Below, one piece after another: positions 1 through 10,037 of a DNA stretch of 64,000 nt. Within the stretch, counting starts at the first letter, position 1. Each line of letters starts with the position of its first letter. The stretch is taken from contig BSBM01000602.1 of NCBI GenBank assembly GCA_027924585.1, positions 11,531,501 through 11,595,500 on the forward strand. The letters are read 5' to 3'. The translations under genes and the position numbers were made by a program. Origin of the DNA: Larix kaempferi (Eukaryota; Streptophyta; Pinopsida; Pinales; Pinaceae). Under the pieces are notes generated by a model. That model did no database searches. It saw only the letters and a list, made by a program, of their open reading frames with translations, and was not told the origin of the DNA.

Positions 1-656
1 TTTTAATAATTATATTTCTTAACTCAAAAAATATTTGTTTGTTTTTATTTTAACTTTACTCATTTTTCATATTTTTAGTGAACATTGTGAAATTTTCATA
101 ATTTTTTTCTAATTTAAAAACTAAATTTTGTGTAACTTATTTTAATTTTCCTCATTTTCATACTTTTACTAAGCATTGTGAAATTTTTATAATTTTCTTC
201 TAGTATTTTAAAAATTAACACTTAATTTTCCATATTGTTTTCTTGTATAGAATTTTAAGAGATGACGTGAAATGTATATTTTCTTGTAATTAGTACTATG
301 ATGTTGTACATAGAGACTTGATACATACTTTTTGTCAATGTTATTCTTAATAATTTAGTTTCTTTTTTCCATACTAAAATAGTTAGGATTAATAATTAAG
401 AATTTGTTGAAATAGTTGAGAGTTCAAGTTAATAATTATGAGTATGTTGAAATAGGTTAGAGTTCTAGTTAATCGTTCTTAGTTTAAAGCTTTGTTAGAT
501 TATAAATTGCTATCTTGTTTGCTTTTGGTAAATTGTTTTTCAATTTTTTTTCATGGTTATATATAAAAATTTAATTGAAATATTTAAATGAGAATAACAT
601 TGTAGAAAATATTTTTTATGAATATTAAATTGTATATATATTTTATATTGTTTGCA
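1..656. other. AT-rich intergenic DNA
   Basis: This stretch is very AT-rich, with runs of T and A and no open frame, splice-bounded exon or RNA gene that I can support. It matches 34535-35190, and its first 480 bases also match a diverged third copy at about 33942-34340. Confidence 0.7.
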
Positions 657-938
657 TTAGTATGTTGACCATAGGGGTTTTATTGAAAGTCTTGTATAGA
701 GTGTTTTCAAAGGACCATTTTGGGAAATTGCGTGGAAACAATTTCCTAACTCGGTATCTTCACACATGTGCCTTTGTGTAGCTGGAAACTGGGACGCCAT
801 TGCGCTAGTAATAGGTGGAGGGAGGTAACTCCCAGAGAAGCCCTCCCAGTACGCCCCAAGTTGGGTGGTCGACCATGTATACACAAGGTTTTTAAAGTGG
901 TCTAACGAGGGACCCCCCTTTGTTGACACTCTATTCAA
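657..938 (-). other. 93-codon open frame, probably not a gene
   Basis: An ATG-initiated frame of 93 codons is open here and in unit 2 (35192-35473). The four substitutions I found between the copies all change the amino acid (Met/Thr, Pro/Leu, Glu/Gln, His/Gln). That argues against constraint on a protein, though four sites are few. The region is less AT-rich than its surroundings and runs into sequence resembling the 3' part of an LTR (about 940-1020) before the CT tract. I recognise no domain. A retroelement-derived spacer is the likeliest explanation. Confidence 0.35.
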
Positions 939-1024
939 GCAACCTAGGAGTTAGGATTTCTTTCCTTGGTAATTATAAATTTAACCTCCTGTAAACCTTA
1001 GTTACATTAGCCACTCTCATCCAT

Positions 1025-1373
1025 TCTCTCTCTCTCTCTCTCCCTCTCTCTCTTAACCCCTAACCCACAATATCTTTATCTCTCTCTAAACAACTAACCC
1101 CACCCTTAACCCCCAATCTCTCTCTCTCTAAAACCCTAACACCTCTTTCTCTCTCTCTAAATCCTAAGCCCCAATATCTCTCTCTCCCTAAACCCATAAC
1201 CACTAATATCTCTCTCTCTCTAAACTCCTAACATCCAATCACTCCGCTCTCTCTCTAAAATCCTCACCTCCAAATCTCTCTCTCTCTGCCACTAAACCTA
1301 TAACCCCCAATCTCCCTCTCTTTAAACCTCTAACCCACAATATCTCTCTCTTTGTCCATAAATCGCTAACCTC

Positions 1374-1409
<36 letters not shown>

Positions 1410-1509
1410 CCTTAAACACCAATATCTCTCTCTAAACCACTAACCCCCAATCTCTCTCTAAACCTCGAATCCCTATTCTCTCACTCACTCTCTAAACCTT
1501 TAACCCTCA

Positions 1510-1547
<38 letters not shown>

Positions 1548-1564
1548 AAACACCTAAACTCCAA

Positions 1565-1595
<31 letters not shown>

Positions 1596-2063
1596 CTACC
1601 TATCAATTATGAGTCTATCTAAATGTATAAACCCTAAACTCTCTCTCTCTCTCTCTCTAAACCCCTGACCCCAATATTTTTAACTCTCTTTCTCTCTCTC
1701 TCTCTCTCTCACAACCCCTAACGACCACTATCCCTATTTCCATATCTCTCTCTTCAAACCCCTAAACCACAATCTCTATATCTCTCTCTAAACCCCTAAT
1801 CCTGTCTCTCTCTCTCTAAACCCTCAATCTACTATCTCTCACTCTAACCCCTAATCCTTAATCTCTCTCTCTCTCTCTAAACCCCTAACCTCCAATCTCT
1901 CTCTCTCTCTCTCAACTCCTAACCACCAGTCTCAATCATTATATAACTCTCTCTCTAAACACATTACCCCTATATCTCTATCTCTCTCTAAACCCCTAAC
2001 CCCCAATCTCTAACTCTCTCTCTTAACCACTAATCCTCAATCTCTCTCTAAACCCCTAACCTC

Positions 2064-2095
<32 letters not shown>

Positions 2096-2581
2096 AAAAT
2101 CCTAAAAATCCAAATCCCTCTCTCTCTCTCTCTCAATCCTTAACCCCAAGTTTCTCTCTCTCCCTTTCTCTCTAAACCCCAACCACAAATTTGTCTCCCT
2201 CTGAAATTATAATCCCCAATATCTCCATCTTTCTCTCTCTAAAGCATTAGCCCTCAATCTCTCTCTCTCTATAAACCCCTAATCCCCAATTCTCTCTCTC
2301 TAAATCCCTAACCACCAATTTCTCTATTTTTATCTCTTTGTCTCTTTCTCAAAACTCATAACCACCAATCCCTCTATCTCTCTCTAAACCATTAACCCCC
2401 AATATCTCTCTCTTTGAAAGCCTAATCCTCAATCTCTGTCTTCCTATATCCCTCTCTCTAAACCTCGAAACCCCAATCTCCCTCTCTCTCACTAAACCCT
2501 AACCATCATTCTCTCTCTCTCTCTCTAAATAAATAACCCCACCCCCAACCTCCAATATTTCTCTTTATAAAACCCTAACAC

Positions 2582-2623
<42 letters not shown>

Positions 2624-3506
2624 GCTAACCACTAATCTCTCTCATTCCATCTCTCTCTCTCTCCAAATCCTTAACCCCCAATCTCTCTCTCTCTAAACCC
2701 CTAACACCCAATATATCTCTTCCTATCACTCTCTCTCTAAACACCAAACCCCCAATATCCCTCTCTCTCTCTAAACCCCTAACCAACATTCTATCTTATA
2801 TATCTCTCTCTCTAAACCCCTAACCCTCAATCTCTCTGTCTTTCTCTCTCTCTCTAAACCACTAACCCCCAATATATATCTATCTCTCTAAACCATTAAT
2901 CCCCAATCTATCCCTCTCTAAGCCTCTAAACCCCAATCTCCATCTCTCCAAACCCCTAACCCCGAATATCTTTGTCCCTTTCTCTCTCTCTTTCACTCTC
3001 TCTTTATCTATATATATATCTATCTATATAAACCCCTAACCCTTAACCCCCAATATCTCTCTCTCTCTCTCTCAACCCTAACCACTAATCTCCCTCTCTC
3101 TAGACTCCTAACACCCAATCGCTCTATCTTTATCTTTATAAAGCATTAACACTCAAACTCTCACTCTCTCTAAACCATTAATCCCCAACTATCTCTCTCT
3201 CACTAAAACCCTAATACATAATATTTCTCTCCCTCTCTCTAAACCCCTAACCACCAATATCTCTCTCTCTAAACCCATAACTCCTAATCTCTCTATATAT
3301 ATCTCTAAACTACTAACCCCCAATATCTCTCTCTATAAACCCCTAACCCTCAATATCTCTCTTCTTATCTCCCTCTCACTCTAAACCCTGAACCCCCAAT
3401 CTCCCTCTCTCACTAAACCCTAACCACCATTCTCTCTCTTTCAATCTCCCTCTCTAAACTTCTAACCACCAATTTCTTTATCTCTCTCTAAACAACTAAC
3501 CCCCAA

Positions 3507-3550
<44 letters not shown>

Positions 3551-3635
3551 AGCCCCTAAAACCCTATATATATATATATATATTTAAGCCCCTAATCCCC
3601 AATCTCTCTCTATGCCTCCCTAAGCCACTAACACC

Positions 3636-3673
<38 letters not shown>

Positions 3674-4467
3674 CTAACCCACAATATCTCTCTCCCTAAA
3701 CCCTTAACCACCATTTTCTCTCTCTCTCTCTCTAAACACCTGACCTCAATCTCTCTATATCTCTCTAGAAAACTAACCCCACCCCTAACTACCAATCTCT
3801 CTCTCTCTCTAAACCCCTAACCCCCGTTCTCTCTCTCTCTCTCTCTCTCTCAATCTAAACCTCTAACCCTCTTTCTCTCTCTCTCTCTCTCTAAACAACT
3901 AACCTCCTATCTCTCCCTCTCTCTAAACCCCTAACCCCCAATCTCTCTCTCTCTCGCTCTCTCTCTCTCTCTCCCTTAATCCCTAACCTCCAATCGCTCT
4001 TTCTCTCTCGCTAAACCCCTAACCGCCATTCTCTCTCTCTCTCTAAACACCTAACCCCCAATCTCTCTATCTCTTTATCTCTTTAAACAATTAAACCCAT
4101 GTGACCAATAACCCCCAATTTATCCCTCTCTCTAAAACCCTAACACCCAATCATTCTCTCTCTCTCTCTCTAAACACCTACCACCATTCTCTCTCTCTCT
4201 CTCTCTCTCTCTCTAAACTCCTAGCCCCCAATCTCTTTACCTCTCGCTAAAACCCTAACCCCCAATCTCTCAGTCTCTAAACCCCTAAACCTCAATCTCT
4301 CTCTTCTTATATCTTCATCTCTAAACCCTGAACCCCTTATCTCTGTATCTCTCTCTAAACCCCTAACCCCCAATCTCTATCTCTCTCTCTAAACCCCTAA
4401 CCTCCAATATCTCTCTCTCTCTATTCCCCTAAACCCAAATTTCTCTTTCTCTCTCTCTCTAAACCCC

Positions 4468-4499
<32 letters not shown>

Positions 4500-5444
4500 A
4501 AACCCCTAACTCCCAATCTCTCTCTCTCTCCCCCTCTCTCTAAACCCTCACCAAAAATTTGTCGCTCTCTCTGGAATTCTAATCCCCAATCTCTCTGTAT
4601 TTCTCTCTCTAAAGCATTAAATCCCAATCTCTCTCTCTCTCTCTAAAACCGTGACACCTAATCTTTCTCTCTCTCTATAAACCCCTAACCACCAATTTCT
4701 CTCTTTCTATCTCTATATCTCTCTCTCGAAACCCATAACCACCAATCTCTCTATCTCTCTTTAAACCACTAACCCCCAATATAGCTCTCTTTAAAATCCT
4801 AATTCCCAATCTTTGTCTTCCTATATCCCTCTCACTCTAAACCTTAAAACCCCAATCTCCCTCTCTCTCACTAAACCCTAACCACCATTCTCTCTCTCTC
4901 TCTCTCTAAATCCCTGACAGCCATTCTCTCTATCTCTCTCTAAATAAATAATCCCACCCCTAACCTACAATATCTCTCTTTATAAAACCCTCTCTCTCTC
5001 TCTCAAGCACTAACCACTAATCTCTCTCATTCCATCTCTCTCTCTCTCTCTCTCTCAAAACCCCTAACCCCTAATATCTATATCTCTCTCCAAACTTGTA
5101 ACCTACGATCTCTCTCTCTCAAAACCCCTAACACCCAATATATCTCTTTCTATTACTCTCTCTCCAAAAACTAAATCATCAATCTCCCTCTTTCTCTCTA
5201 AACCCCTGACCAACATTCTCTCTCATCTATCTTTCTCTCTAAACCCATAACCCCCAATATCTCTATCTCTCTCTAAACAACTAACCCCCAATCTCTCTCT
5301 CTCTCAGCACCTAATCCCCAATCTCTCTCTATGTATCTCTAAACCACTAACACCCAAACTCTCTATCTCTCTCTCTCTTTTTATATCTTCCTCTCTAAAC
5401 CCTAAACCCCCAATCTACCTCTCTATCTGTAAACCCTGAACCAC

Positions 5445-5482
<38 letters not shown>

Positions 5483-5651
5483 AAACACCTAATCACTAGT
5501 CTCTCTATCTATCTAAGCAACTAACCCCAAATATATCCCTCTCCATCTATTTATTTGAGCCCCTAACCCCCAACCTCTCTCTCTCTCTCTCTCTAAATCC
5601 TTAAGCCCCAATATCTCTCTCCCTAAACCCCTAACCCTCAATCCCTCTCTC
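1025..5651. repeat. Compound CT microsatellite and degenerate telomere-like repeat
   Basis: About 4.6 kb consists of (CT)n runs of variable length alternating with motifs of the type TAAACCCCTAACCCCCAAT. The spacers resemble the plant telomere unit CCCTAAA with extra C residues. AT dinucleotide runs occur near 1587-1605 and 3525-3590. Unit length is irregular, roughly 25 to 45 bases, and most copies differ. On the minus strand (GA)n gives spurious Glu/Arg-rich frames. The array ends exactly where the LTR at 5652 begins. Confidence 0.9.
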
Positions 5652-6025
5652 TGTTAGGAACCCATGTCTTTACTTTGTTAGTAGGATGTTGTTGGACGCA
5701 TATGCTTTGTAAGTCGTCCCGTAGTAATTGTTGATCAATATTCTGTGTTATTGTTGTTGGCGCATATGCTTTGTAAGTTGCCCGTAGTATTGTTGATCCA
5801 TAGTTTGTAACGGCCCATGGTTTCGACCCATAGTATTGGCGCCTAGAATTAGTATATAAGTGTGTGTTGAGACCTATGAAGGCACCGTGAAGTTATTGTA
5901 TTGAGCTTGCTCAAAGGAGGTTGCCCCCTTGAACTGGCCTGTGATCAATACAAAAGTGATTCTGAGTTCTGTCATTTCTGCTATTTCGCGTATTCTTGTT
6001 AATTAATCGTTGCAGGTGCCTCACA
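5652..6025 (+). mobile_element. Single LTR of a plant LTR retrotransposon (5' LTR)
   Basis: The sequence begins TGTTAGGAACCC and ends CTCACA, so it has the TG...CA termini of an LTR, and it is followed two bases later by a primer-binding site. A TATA box sits at 5853-5860 and AT-rich sequence resembling a poly(A) region follows near 5945. The length of 374 bp is in the usual range for plant Ty1/copia LTRs. No second LTR matching it is found downstream in the window. The element therefore survives only as 5' LTR plus leader. Superfamily assignment to copia is an inference from LTR size and primer-binding site. Confidence 0.75.
5853..5860 (+). promoter_or_regulatory. Putative TATA box of the LTR
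   Basis: TATATAAG lies about 200 bases after the LTR start, where the U3 promoter of plant retrotransposons usually has its TATA box. The motif is identical in unit 2 (40398-40405). Confidence 0.55.
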
Positions 6026-6027
6026 TG

Positions 6028-6040
6028 TGGTATCAGAGCA
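6028..6040 (+). promoter_or_regulatory. Primer-binding site for initiator methionine tRNA
   Basis: TGGTATCAGAGCA is the standard plant retrotransposon primer-binding site, complementary to the 3' end of initiator tRNA-Met. It stands two bases after the LTR end. It fixes the element's orientation as plus strand and supports the LTR call. Confidence 0.9.
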
Positions 6041-6648
6041 CTTTCTTGGGCTTGCTGGGTGAAATTTCTGCCAAATGTTTTTTCGGATCTGTTGCAGGTT
6101 CGGATTTGGGAATAATCCCTATCCGCTTAACTGTGGGAAGTACTTGGGCATAAGCCCTAAAACTCATTGTGAGGAGTACCATAAGAACCCTGAAGTAGCT
6201 GGCCCATTGAGAGGACCTGCCGGTGAAAAGGGCAACGACCCCTACCTGATTGACTAGTTTCCACCCGTGAGGTAAACCAAGAGCTGTCATTTGTGGCAAA
6301 GCGGTTATCAGTTTTACCTGAGCCGTGGAGTGAGGGGTACTGCCCCAATACGCAAGCCGTCAGACAGCATTGGTGGCCGAGTGAAAACCCTGAACTGTTA
6401 GGAAGCCGCACATACCTGGGGTCCATATCTACCTTCAGTTGAACTATTGTCGATCACTGCTGCGCCGTTTCAGACCCATTTTGCAAGCCGTTCTAGATCC
6501 AGCCGTTCGGCGTTGTTCCAGAATCCTTCGAACCGGAGATCCCATTCTGCAAGCAGAGCCGTAGCCGCTCCAATCTGTCAAAAAAAAAAAAAAAAAAAAA
6601 AACCCCGAGCCGTAGCCGCTCCAGTCTGAAAAAAAAAAAAAAAAAAAA
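6041..6648 (+). other. Retrotransposon leader ending in a duplicated poly(A) junction
   Basis: This is about 540 bp of leader after the primer-binding site with no convincing gag frame. It ends in a 23-A run (6580-6602), then a near-repeat of the preceding block (GCCGTAGCCGCTCCA, first before the run and again at about 6609-6623), then a 20-A run (6629-6648). The LINE starts immediately after. Frames overlapping this stretch on both strands are not protein-like. Confidence 0.7.
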
Positions 6649-6655
6649 GCCCTGC

Positions 6656-7948
6656 TCAAATCCTCAAAGTACCTTGTCTTTTGGCCTCCCTAGGAGCCCT
6701 GCTCAAATCCTCTGCAACCAGGAGGAAAAGTAATGGGGACAATGGACAACCTTGTCTAAGACCTCTCTCTGAGTGAAAGAAGGGGGAGGCCGCCCCATTG
6801 ATAAGTACAGAGAAAGAAACCGTTGTAATACAACTCATGATCCACCTGATAAAACCAATACCAAAACCCAAATGTGTGAGAAGCATACGAATATAAAGCC
6901 AACTTACTTTGTCATGGGCCTTGGATAAATCTATTTTGAGGATAGCTCCTTTAAGCTTCTTTGTTTTGATACCGTGCAATCCTTCTTGGGCTATTCCAAA
7001 AACCTCATGGATTTGTCTACCTTCCAAAAAACCAAATTTTTCTCCTGAAATATGTCTGGAAAAAATACCTTTCAACCTTCTAGCTATGATTTTAGACACA
7101 ACCTTGTAGACACAATTGCAAAGTGAGATAGGTCTAAAATCATTGAGTGAAGAAGGATTGTCATATTTGGGGATCAAAGCAATGAAGGTTGAATTGAAAC
7201 AGGCCGGAATCCTCCCAGTGAGTCTTGTATCCTCCACCACCTGAAGTAGATCCTCCCAAAGAAAATCATACAAAGCCAGGAGAAATTCGATGGACCAACC
7301 ATCCGGTCTCGGGATCTTGTCTTTTTGGAAGCTGTGTAGGGATGATTTTAATTCTTCTTCAGAAATATCATCCATCAATGCTCGATTATCATCCTCTTCC
7401 ACAAAACGAGGAAAGAGTTGTGCCACTCTGATCACCTCCGCTGCTGTGGCCTGATTAGGAGCCTTAAAGAGTTCCTGAAAATGATCCACCCCCACCCTAG
7501 CCATCCCTTCAAATGAAGTTTGTGGCTCACCAGGAGCGTTATCCAGGATCGAGATAGTATTCGCACCTACCCTTCCTTTTGTGTAGGCATGAAAGAACTT
7601 TGTGTTCTCATCCCCTGCTTCCAACCAAGTCGCTCTGCTCTTAAGTTGCCAGGTTTCTTCTTTTTCGAGTAGAAGGATGTTTCTCCTTCCTTCCAACCTT
7701 ACCAAAAGTTCTTTGGACTCCCGAGTTGTCAAGTCTCCTCCCTCTTCATCATAAATCTTGGAAAGATCCTCCTCAATTAGTTTAAGTTCTCTGTCCTCTC
7801 TGATTCTCTTAACATGTGCCCAGTCTTTAATAGGGCCTTTAACCCTCTTTAAATTTGTAGCAAACTGAAAGGAGGTTGAGATATTAGCCCTAGGATAGAA
7901 AGGTACCCACAGGGAATGTACCAAGGTAAAGAAGGAAACATCTTTCAA
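6656..7948 (-). pseudogene. LINE ORF2 reverse transcriptase, truncated before the catalytic DD motif
   Basis: It continues the endonuclease frame after one TAG. Visible RT blocks are RPDGWS (GPDG in most relatives), TFIALIPK, FRPISLCNCVYK, motif A in the form KIDLSKAHD with one catalytic Asp, and motif B GLRQGCPLSPLLF. The frame ends about 20 residues after motif B, before motif C, so two catalytic Asp residues and all of RNase H are lost. The last 70 bases contain an 18-bp direct repeat (AGCCCTGCTCAAATCCTC on the plus strand at about 6648 and 6692), marking a rearranged end. Confidence 0.85.
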
Positions 7949-8695
7949 CTAGGTTTTATTAAACTTTAGAGGACCAAGAGGTTTGGGAGGTCCAGGACGA
8001 AGTTCAATAAAAATAGGAAAGTGGTCAGAGGCTCCCCCCGATCCCACCCATTGTCTCAAGAGAAAGAATTTGTCCACCAAGTGTTCCGATACTAAGAACC
8101 GGTCCAACCTCTTTGCCATCTTGCTATCGCTAGCTTGATTGTTTCTCCAAGTAGGTTTGAGTTTTAAGGGCTCAATGTCAATCAAGTTTTTATCAGCTAG
8201 TCTCTGAGAGAAAAAACCGGCCAAAGGATCATGCCGAGCCCTAGGCCCCCAAACTTCCCATTGACCCAATAAAAAGTTCAAATCACCACCCAATAGTATA
8301 GATTCCCCCCGGAGAAGAGAATTGTTGAGTAGCACATCCCAGAAGGGGACACGACTTAGATAAGGTCCATAAACATTAACCAAAGTAAGGACTTCCCCTA
8401 AGTCCAAATTAGAGAACGACAATCCAAGAATAGAATCCATCCCCCAAATGTTGTGAATTTTAACAGACCTGTCGTTCCAGCCAATAGCCAGGCCTCCAAA
8501 ATGACCACGAACATCCAAATTTTCAAATGACCATCCACAGAACCAAATCTCCAATCTCGCCTTCACCATCTCCCCATCGCCCATAGTTTCTTGTGGTAAA
8601 ATGATGTCCGGGCAATCTAAAGAGACCACCCTCCCGAGTGCTGATCTTTTATGGGGCCCAACCAAACCTCGACAATTGAAGGACATAATTTTCAT
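7949..8695 (-). pseudogene. LINE ORF2 N-terminal part: AP-type endonuclease
   Basis: This domain nicks target DNA to prime reverse transcription. In 248 residues I see the family's landmarks in order: SFNCRGL near the start, QET, VNVYGP, GGDLN, RLDRFLVS and SDHFPI at the end, so the catalytic Glu, Asp/Asn and Asp/His residues are all present. The frame overlaps the ORF1 stop by one base (TGATG). A TAG at 7951-7949 separates it from the RT in the same frame, and unit 2 shares that stop. The endonuclease part looks well preserved compared with the rest of the element. Confidence 0.85.
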
Positions 8696-9822
8696 CAGTG
8701 ACCCTTCTTCTGAGTTCGCACTACTCTAAGCGCCCGATCAATAGTCTGTTGTTTTCCTTCCAAAAGATCCAATCTAGCTTTGGATTGTGCCTTGGAGATA
8801 AAATACTTCCTCCCCCTACCTTTAGATGGCATAAATTTCCCAATTCCCAAACCCCTAGAGGCTTGTTTGGTGGCAGAGCATAGGAAGTATCCAGAATCAG
8901 TGGATTCAGGAGGGGAAGATGGGGAAGCTTCCTCCCGAAAGGTCGGGTCAGGGTCTGGATTCAGGCAGGGAGAAACCTCCTCCAGGGAGGCAGGAGGGGA
9001 TTCGATGAGAAGTTTAGTACCCACATCAGATTGGGGGGTGATATTCAGATTTTTGAGGGTCTCAACCCAATCCATCCCAGCAAGTGAAACATTATTCATA
9101 TCAATTTTAATAGAAGGAGAAATGGAGGGAGGTGTAGTACCCACAAACTGTATCCCCTGAGTGTGCAGTAGCTCAGTTGGTCCGACAAAGTACTCCTCAA
9201 TAGGAGCAGGAAGCTACTCATCCTCCGAAGTAGGATCACGCACCTACTCCCTTCCAGTATCCTCCTGTACCAACAGAGAATGGGTTGGCGAAGTAGTTCC
9301 AGCTGGTGCAGTTTTTTCAATCCCATCCGACCATTTGTGGCGACCACCATTCCTAGTCCTGAGGGGAAGTTTGCATTCTGCCACTGGGTGTCCATAAGCG
9401 TGACATCTCCTGCATCTAAAAGGGACATATTCATAGTCCAAATTTTGTACAAAGGTATATGGGCCCCAACTAAGCTTCATATCTTCCACAAGTCCTTCTC
9501 TGACATTCAGACTAACCAAGATCCTTGCAACCTTCTTTTGTTTTGTATAGTGAGAAGAGTAATCCCCTTCCAGGTAGGTACCAAGAATGTTCCCAATACC
9601 TCTAAAGTGTCGTTCAGACCAGTAGTGTAAAGGAATCCCTGGGAGGCGAACCCAAAATGGTACAATGTCCAAGCGTTCCCTGATAGCATTGAACATCGGG
9701 TGCCAGGGCTTAAGTAAAACAGGGCAATGATCCCAACTCCAGTTCCGATTTAGTACCCAAAGAGCATGTTCAATCGAGAGGAAGTTAAATGCAAACCAAT
9801 TTAAACACAATGCTACAAACAT
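8695..9822 (-). pseudogene. LINE ORF1: DUF4283-like and CCHC zinc-knuckle RNA-binding protein, broken
   Basis: The ORF1 product would bind LINE RNA in the ribonucleoprotein. Residues 15-110 resemble DUF4283 (the WVLNRNW...LKPW...FWVRLPGIPL pattern), followed at about residues 136-149 by a knuckle of form CX2CX4HX4C. The frame then meets a TAG at 9246-9244, shared with unit 2, and a second TAG at 9216-9214 found only here (CAG in unit 2). The rest stays open to a TGA at 8697-8695 that overlaps the next ATG as TGATG, an arrangement suited to termination-reinitiation. The ATG at 9822 may not be the true start, since the N-terminus looks short. Confidence 0.8.
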
Positions 9823-9950
9823 GCAATTATTTCATCATTGACATGCTCCTTTAAGAAGCAACTTTTCTACAAACTATGAGTTTATATCTGCCTTACAAAC
9901 AAAAGGAGAAAAATATAGTTCACAGGAAGGTAAGCAATTTCATATTGATC

Positions 9951-10037
9951 ATTGATGACCCGGTTATATTTTTTGATGGTGCAGCCTCCATGGGACAATG
10001 TGCAGTTGGGGGAACAATCATCCTGAACCAAAATCAC
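9951..10037 (+). pseudogene. RNase H-like fragment
   Basis: A plus-strand frame reads DDPVIFFDGAAS, then GQ and AVGG. This matches the start of the plant retroelement RNase H fold, where the Asp of FDGA is the first catalytic residue. Only about 29 residues survive, because the 5-kb element begins at 10038. A GGTAAG just upstream (9928-9933) might be a splice donor. The parent element cannot be assigned; the strand is opposite to the LINE and gypsy genes on either side. The match is short, so the call is tentative. Confidence 0.45.
10033..10037. repeat. Left target-site duplication ATCAC of the 5-kb element
   Basis: ATCAC immediately precedes the element's TG and recurs right after its terminal CA at 15038-15042. 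Five bases is the usual target duplication of LTR retrotransposons. Confidence 0.75.

Larger units (their letters stand above)
6649..9822 (-). mobile_element. 3'-truncated plant LINE (unit 1)
   Basis: The gene order on the minus strand is ORF1 (DUF4283-like plus CCHC knuckle), apurinic-type endonuclease, then reverse transcriptase, as in plant L1-type LINEs. The RT stops before the catalytic FADD/YADD motif, and the RNase H region and 3' tail are missing. Because the break is at the 3' end, ordinary 5' truncation during target-primed insertion does not explain it; a later deletion or rearrangement is more likely. The 5' edge lies between 9822 and about 9900. Confidence 0.85.

Noticed and set aside
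4421-4627. 68-codon Glu/Arg-rich minus-strand frame (also 38972-39178)
   Set aside because: It is the translation of (GA)n from the CT microsatellite and has no independent coding signal.
1025-5651. True terminal telomere
   Set aside because: The motifs are degenerate, mixed with CT runs and flanked on both sides by ordinary sequence, so the array is interstitial.
6033-6659. Several frames of 60-89 codons on both strands in the retrotransposon leader
   Set aside because: They overlap one another on opposite strands, include poly-Phe or poly-Lys from the A runs, and show no domain.
8698-9630. Plus-strand frames of 61-126 codons opposite LINE ORF1
   Set aside because: Antisense shadows of the ORF1 coding strand.
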